A stretch of 64,000 nucleotides of DNA, taken from NCBI GenBank assembly GCA_009746045.1, contig RPFO01000312.1:2353279-2417278 (forward strand), written 5' to 3'. The position numbers were made by a program, and so were the translations under genes. Shown here piece by piece: positions 60,554-64,000 of the stretch. The notes below the pieces were generated by a model. The model did no database searches, had not been told where the DNA came from, and was given only the letters and a program-made list of their open reading frames with translations. Positions within the stretch are counted from its first letter, which is position 1. Every line of letters begins with the position of its first letter. Origin of the DNA: Mesostigma viride. Lineage: Eukaryota > Streptophyta > Mesostigmatophyceae > Mesostigmatales > Mesostigmataceae.

Positions 60554-61672
60554 CTGGGAGGGTGTGGCAGGTTGGAGGGGAAAAAACAAATGGGTATGGA
60601 TTGGTACGGGTTGTTGGGCGTTTGGGGTTATGTTACATAAGGTAATATGTTAATCAAGGATATTAAGGTTATTAATTTGTGAAATAGGGTTAGTCAAGGT
60701 TACACTACTATGTTAATTAAGGCAACTGGGTTAATTGAAATAGGCGGTAGTTCCCAAGGACTGCGATTGGGAGTTGCAACCCAACAGCCACAGAGGTGCA
60801 ACAGGGGAAGCGCAGGAAGCTTCGCATGAGTTGTGAGGGGCCTGATGGGAAAGAGCACTAAGGCCGACGACGGGACGAGAAATGATGGGGAATATGGGCA
60901 CCACAATAAGGGAATAGAGCACCAAGGACTATGATGGGAAGAGAGAAGAAATGGTCACCAGGGAAATTCCCCATAAACGATTCCCTATACAAGATTCCCT
61001 ATGAACAGTTGCTATAGAAGACACAACCATGTTGTTAGCTAAATGTTCCACAACAGGTTCTATATGCCACGTACACGTGAAGGGACCATGGGGGATCGGG
61101 GGAGGCCCCTGGGAAAGCTGATTGATTACTCCCAGAGATGCCTTCAACGGATTAATAATCACGTAGACTGCGTCACGTGGGTGCCAATAAAACAACCTTG
61201 GACCCCGACACACAACGAGGAGGGAGGACGCCCTCGACTAGCTTGCACTAGCTTGTCTCACTGCCACAAATGGGCATGCCACAATGGATGAGTTCGATTT
61301 GTCCTGCGGAAGCTCTCGATGACAACTGCCCTGAATAATTCCCCGAGCCCTTGATTCATTCTCGGTGCCCTTGATCATTTCCTGTGCTCCTAACCATTCC
61401 CTGTGCCATCGAATATCCCGTGTGCCCTCAATTATTCCCTATGCCCCTAAGAATTTCCATGTGCCCAAGAATTATTCCGGGAGCTGACCCTCACATGCAT
61501 CATGATTACTATACCTGGGACGATTAACTTGAACCAGTGCAAGCCTCGCTAGGGGACGGGAATCCTCTGAATTAGAGAAGCAGGGTGGCAGCAGTCATCA
61601 ATTCAGTCATAAATTCTAAATTTAGACACAGGGTCTGCAGTGCTGTGATGGCCGAGGTGGTAATCCACGTAC

Positions 61673-62012
61673 ACGGAGCAGGTTGTTGCAGCGGGTCTTG
61701 TGCAGGATCACGGTCTTCAGACCCCCTGGCAGGAGGACGCCAGATGCGGGGAAGCTGATGCACGGGACGGTCTTCCGGCTGTTCACCTCGCTCCAAAAAT
61801 CCTCGTTGGACGTTCCCCGACCCGCCGCGGGATGTTTCCCGCCCGCCATGCTCCGCACGGTCATAGAGCCCGCATGCCGTGCCCCGTTGGCAAGGGCGCG
61901 GCGCCGGCGCGTCTCACGAAGTGGTTCTGGAAGAGCTTGCGTTTTGATGAGGCCATGAGGGCGAGAGATCCCGTGGGCGGTACTTGGCGCGGATACGCGG
62001 GCACCTGCGCGT
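61673..62012 (-). CDS. Probable host exon
   Basis: Acceptor-like tttgtttacgcgcag at about 62013 and donor ccgt|gtacgtgg at 61672. The reading MAGGKHPAAGRGTSNEDFWS and TVPCISFPASGVLLPGGLKT is protein-like; the upstream part uses another frame, so the first half may be 5' UTR or a separate exon. Same strand as 59409-60553, so possibly the same gene. Family not recognised. Confidence 0.4.
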
Positions 62013-62029
62013 AAACAAACAGACATTTT

Positions 62030-63459
62030 CAGCGATACGACACGAACCCGAAAATCCAGTCAACGCGGGGTCAAACTGCTTTTCTGGGATGATTGGGTAC
62101 AAAACTTCATCCACCGCGTTCACGTTTGCCAAGGTGCCGGAGTCGTGGCGCGCAGGCTAATTTCCGTCAGCACCATTGACTACCACAAGACAGCTTCTCT
62201 ATAGCCCACAGCCAGCAAACAGCATGCAGGAATATTTAAAGCATGCTGGACCTTGGGATGTCATAAGAGACCGAAGGCTACATAATCTAGTGCTCCAGCG
62301 GCATACCTGCACCGTCACTGCGGTGGAAGCGATCTATATATTTCGTACATCGGGTTCCGGCATGGCACGTGAGCCCCATATCGTCGAGCAGAGAATGCCC
62401 GGAACCGCGGAGAAATCGTATACTGTAATGAATTTAGGTGGGAAATTTAATATTTTATTGATCTGAAACCAAAACTGACAGACGGATTGCCGCCAGTGGT
62501 GGTCCACTGCCTTCCCAGCCAAATGCCAGTACTAGCACATGACTTCAATTCCCATCATGAGGTGCAGCTGCAAATTACCGACGGCTCGATGGCGACAATG
62601 CAAGACGTTCCGCTAACTTCCTTAGGCCAAAGATGCGAATGCAACGCCAGCCTCCTCTACCAGGCCAAACTGAGCGCCTGTTATGGCAGCTTGAAGGTCA
62701 GGCAGCTATGGCTGTTGGGCCACGTCTAACGACAGCCAGCTCGCCATCTGCCCTCGCAAATCCTTCGTCACCCACCAAGCCTTCTGACTAACGATGCCAG
62801 CAGAGAAAGGCGGGAACCGTACACTCCCGAAAAAAATATCCGGCCTTGACGATCTGCCGCGCAATACTGTAGCGTCGGCTACAACCAACGTCTCTATTTA
62901 AAAGAGAGAGCGCCGCGTTACTTGGATCATTAAAAGTACCAGCACAAAGAGACGCTGGTTCGGGAACTCTGGTAAGATGCCGAAACCGTCGGCACCGTAC
63001 CCATACGGGGCGCGCGCGTGAAAGCGAGGCAGCCTTGACGCCTGCGTACTGCAGGCAGTATAATGCCGGAGAACTGTTGTTACGGAGAAGTTACTCGCGA
63101 AAAACAAATTGTTAACGGCCAGCGACTCTCGGCATGGCGGTGCGAAAGCGGCACTTACACTGTAGCCGTGCAAGTGATTTTGGCCGGGAAGCCACCAAGC
63201 TTGGCATTTTGCAACCAAAGTGCCGAATGATATACCACATGTTTCCGCATTTTTGGACAAAGTGTCATGGGCTGGTGAAGTATCCGGGCGCGTCTCATTA
63301 CTAATGGCTCTTTGAATGCACAATGCAGCCGTTGGGCTGCCTGTGTCTACCACCTGGTAAGCTGCAAAGCGATCATGTCTTACAGACGGGATGACAGCTG
63401 ATGTTCCGGAAATGGTCTTGCAAAATGTGAACGTAAATAGGTCTATCTAGTCATTACAA
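62030..63459. other. No supported gene
   Basis: About 1.4 kb of mixed composition with only short ORFs; no repeat or RNA signal recognised. Confidence 0.5.
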
Positions 63460-63840
63460 ATGCGGGCGTCTTGGGAAAGCCCCGATGGGGGTTCTAAGAC
63501 CCCCCGCGAGAACGGGAAGGGCCTTCATTGGCATGTCGACTTCTTGACACTTCAAGCGCAATGGCGATCCAGCATTGATCATAGAGCTATCCTTGCGCCT
63601 TACTCGGCGTCAATCGATAAATTCAGGAGCCATGTCGCGTCGTGCGTGAAAAATCAAATGAAAGCCATGGGTCTGCCGCCCGCGCCGTCCTCGAACCACG
63701 ACGCACACTGGAAAGCAGTGGGAAGGTTGTTCCAGCGGAAGGAAAACCCACCAAAAATGCACATACGTGAGTGGCGGGGCTCCTATCGTTTTATGTGCTA
63801 TTATTCTACTCGGATGCATATCCAATGTCGGTGTTGTTGA
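63460..63840 (+). CDS. Weak ORF, possibly a host exon
   Basis: 126 codons (LHWHVDFLTLQAQWRSSIDH; KAVGRLFQRKENPPKMHIRE). Composition is protein-like, but there is no flanking splice or promoter evidence and no family match. Confidence 0.25.
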   Translation: MRASWESPDGGSKTPRENGKGLHWHVDFLTLQAQWRSSIDHRAILAPYSASIDKFRSHVASCVKNQMKAMGLPPAPSSNHDAHWKAVGRLFQRKENPPKMHIREWRGSYRFMCYYSTRMHIQCRCC

Positions 63841-64000
63841 GAATTGGATACCACGTCCATGGCTTTCGATTTGAATTCGGATTGGAGTCGAGTCCATAAC
63901 AATGCTGCTTTTCAATTATTATTATTATTAGGTACGTGTTTGCGGTCTGCGTCTAAAAGCTGCCTCTTTCCAAGCTGACTGTGACCATCAGAAGCTTGCT

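Noticed and set aside
59456-60589. A single 377-residue minus-strand protein
   Set aside because: Runs through an intron-located 36-bp tandem repeat; clear donor (gtgggtag) and acceptor signals split it into exons.
1-64000. CRISPR array or bacterial operon
   Set aside because: No short direct repeats with unique spacers; retroelement and intron content is eukaryotic.

Overview
The window looks like nuclear DNA of a GC-rich, intron-bearing eukaryote, most likely a green alga (an inference from composition, introns, LTR-element types and simple repeats; no host marker gene settles it). It is a mobile-element nest that has captured a DNA-virus-like element. No bacterial signature and no confident tRNA or rRNA gene was seen.

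Layout. (1) 1-860 and 21237-23188 are two halves of one copia-type LTR retrotransposon (copia-1, + strand). Between the halves lie a ~1.03 kb perfect foldback (861-1893) and a 19.3 kb viral element (1946-21236) with near-perfect 2,294-bp terminal inverted repeats (TIRs). The element encodes proteins of the giant-virus (NCLDV) type: a KilA-N/Bro-like protein copied in both TIRs and a second Bro-like protein, two HNH nucleases, a staphylococcal-nuclease-fold protein, an SSB-like protein, a RING/TRAF E3-ligase-like protein with an overlapping F-box-like partner, two related Cys/His mini-finger proteins just inside the two TIRs, and a two-helix membrane protein. I see no capsid protein, packaging ATPase, DNA polymerase or integrase. 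(2) copia-1 itself sits in the gag of an older gypsy element (gypsy-1, 23189 to about 28.3-29 kb), whose missing 5' half should lie left of the window. (3) A host-like or unclassified gene (29.1-30.7 kb and 48.7-49.3 kb) is split by copia-2 (30709-48701, - strand, TSD GTAGA on its own strand). copia-2 carries a nearly intact gypsy-2 (31416-40744, TSD CCTTT) and a composite foldback transposon (41224-41868, TSD GCCAC). (4) 49.5-55.6 kb is a graveyard of LINE (L1-type ORF1 and RT) fragments with TTAA-rich tails. (5) 56.6-58.4 kb holds large triplet and hexanucleotide arrays flanking a 670-bp TIR element. (6) 58.4-64 kb is host-like sequence with probable minus-strand exons.

How the parts fit. 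The viral genes form a compact island with small overlaps and short AT-rich promoters. They look like DNA-end/nuclease and ubiquitin-manipulation functions kept between intact termini, as in a defective or internally deleted giant-virus genome, a transpoviron-like linear plasmid, or an undescribed small linear virus or satellite. Many otherwise good ORFs, viral and retroelement, are broken by a missing single base, usually in G/C runs. That raises the question of assembly indels versus genuine decay, so most frameshift calls here are provisional.
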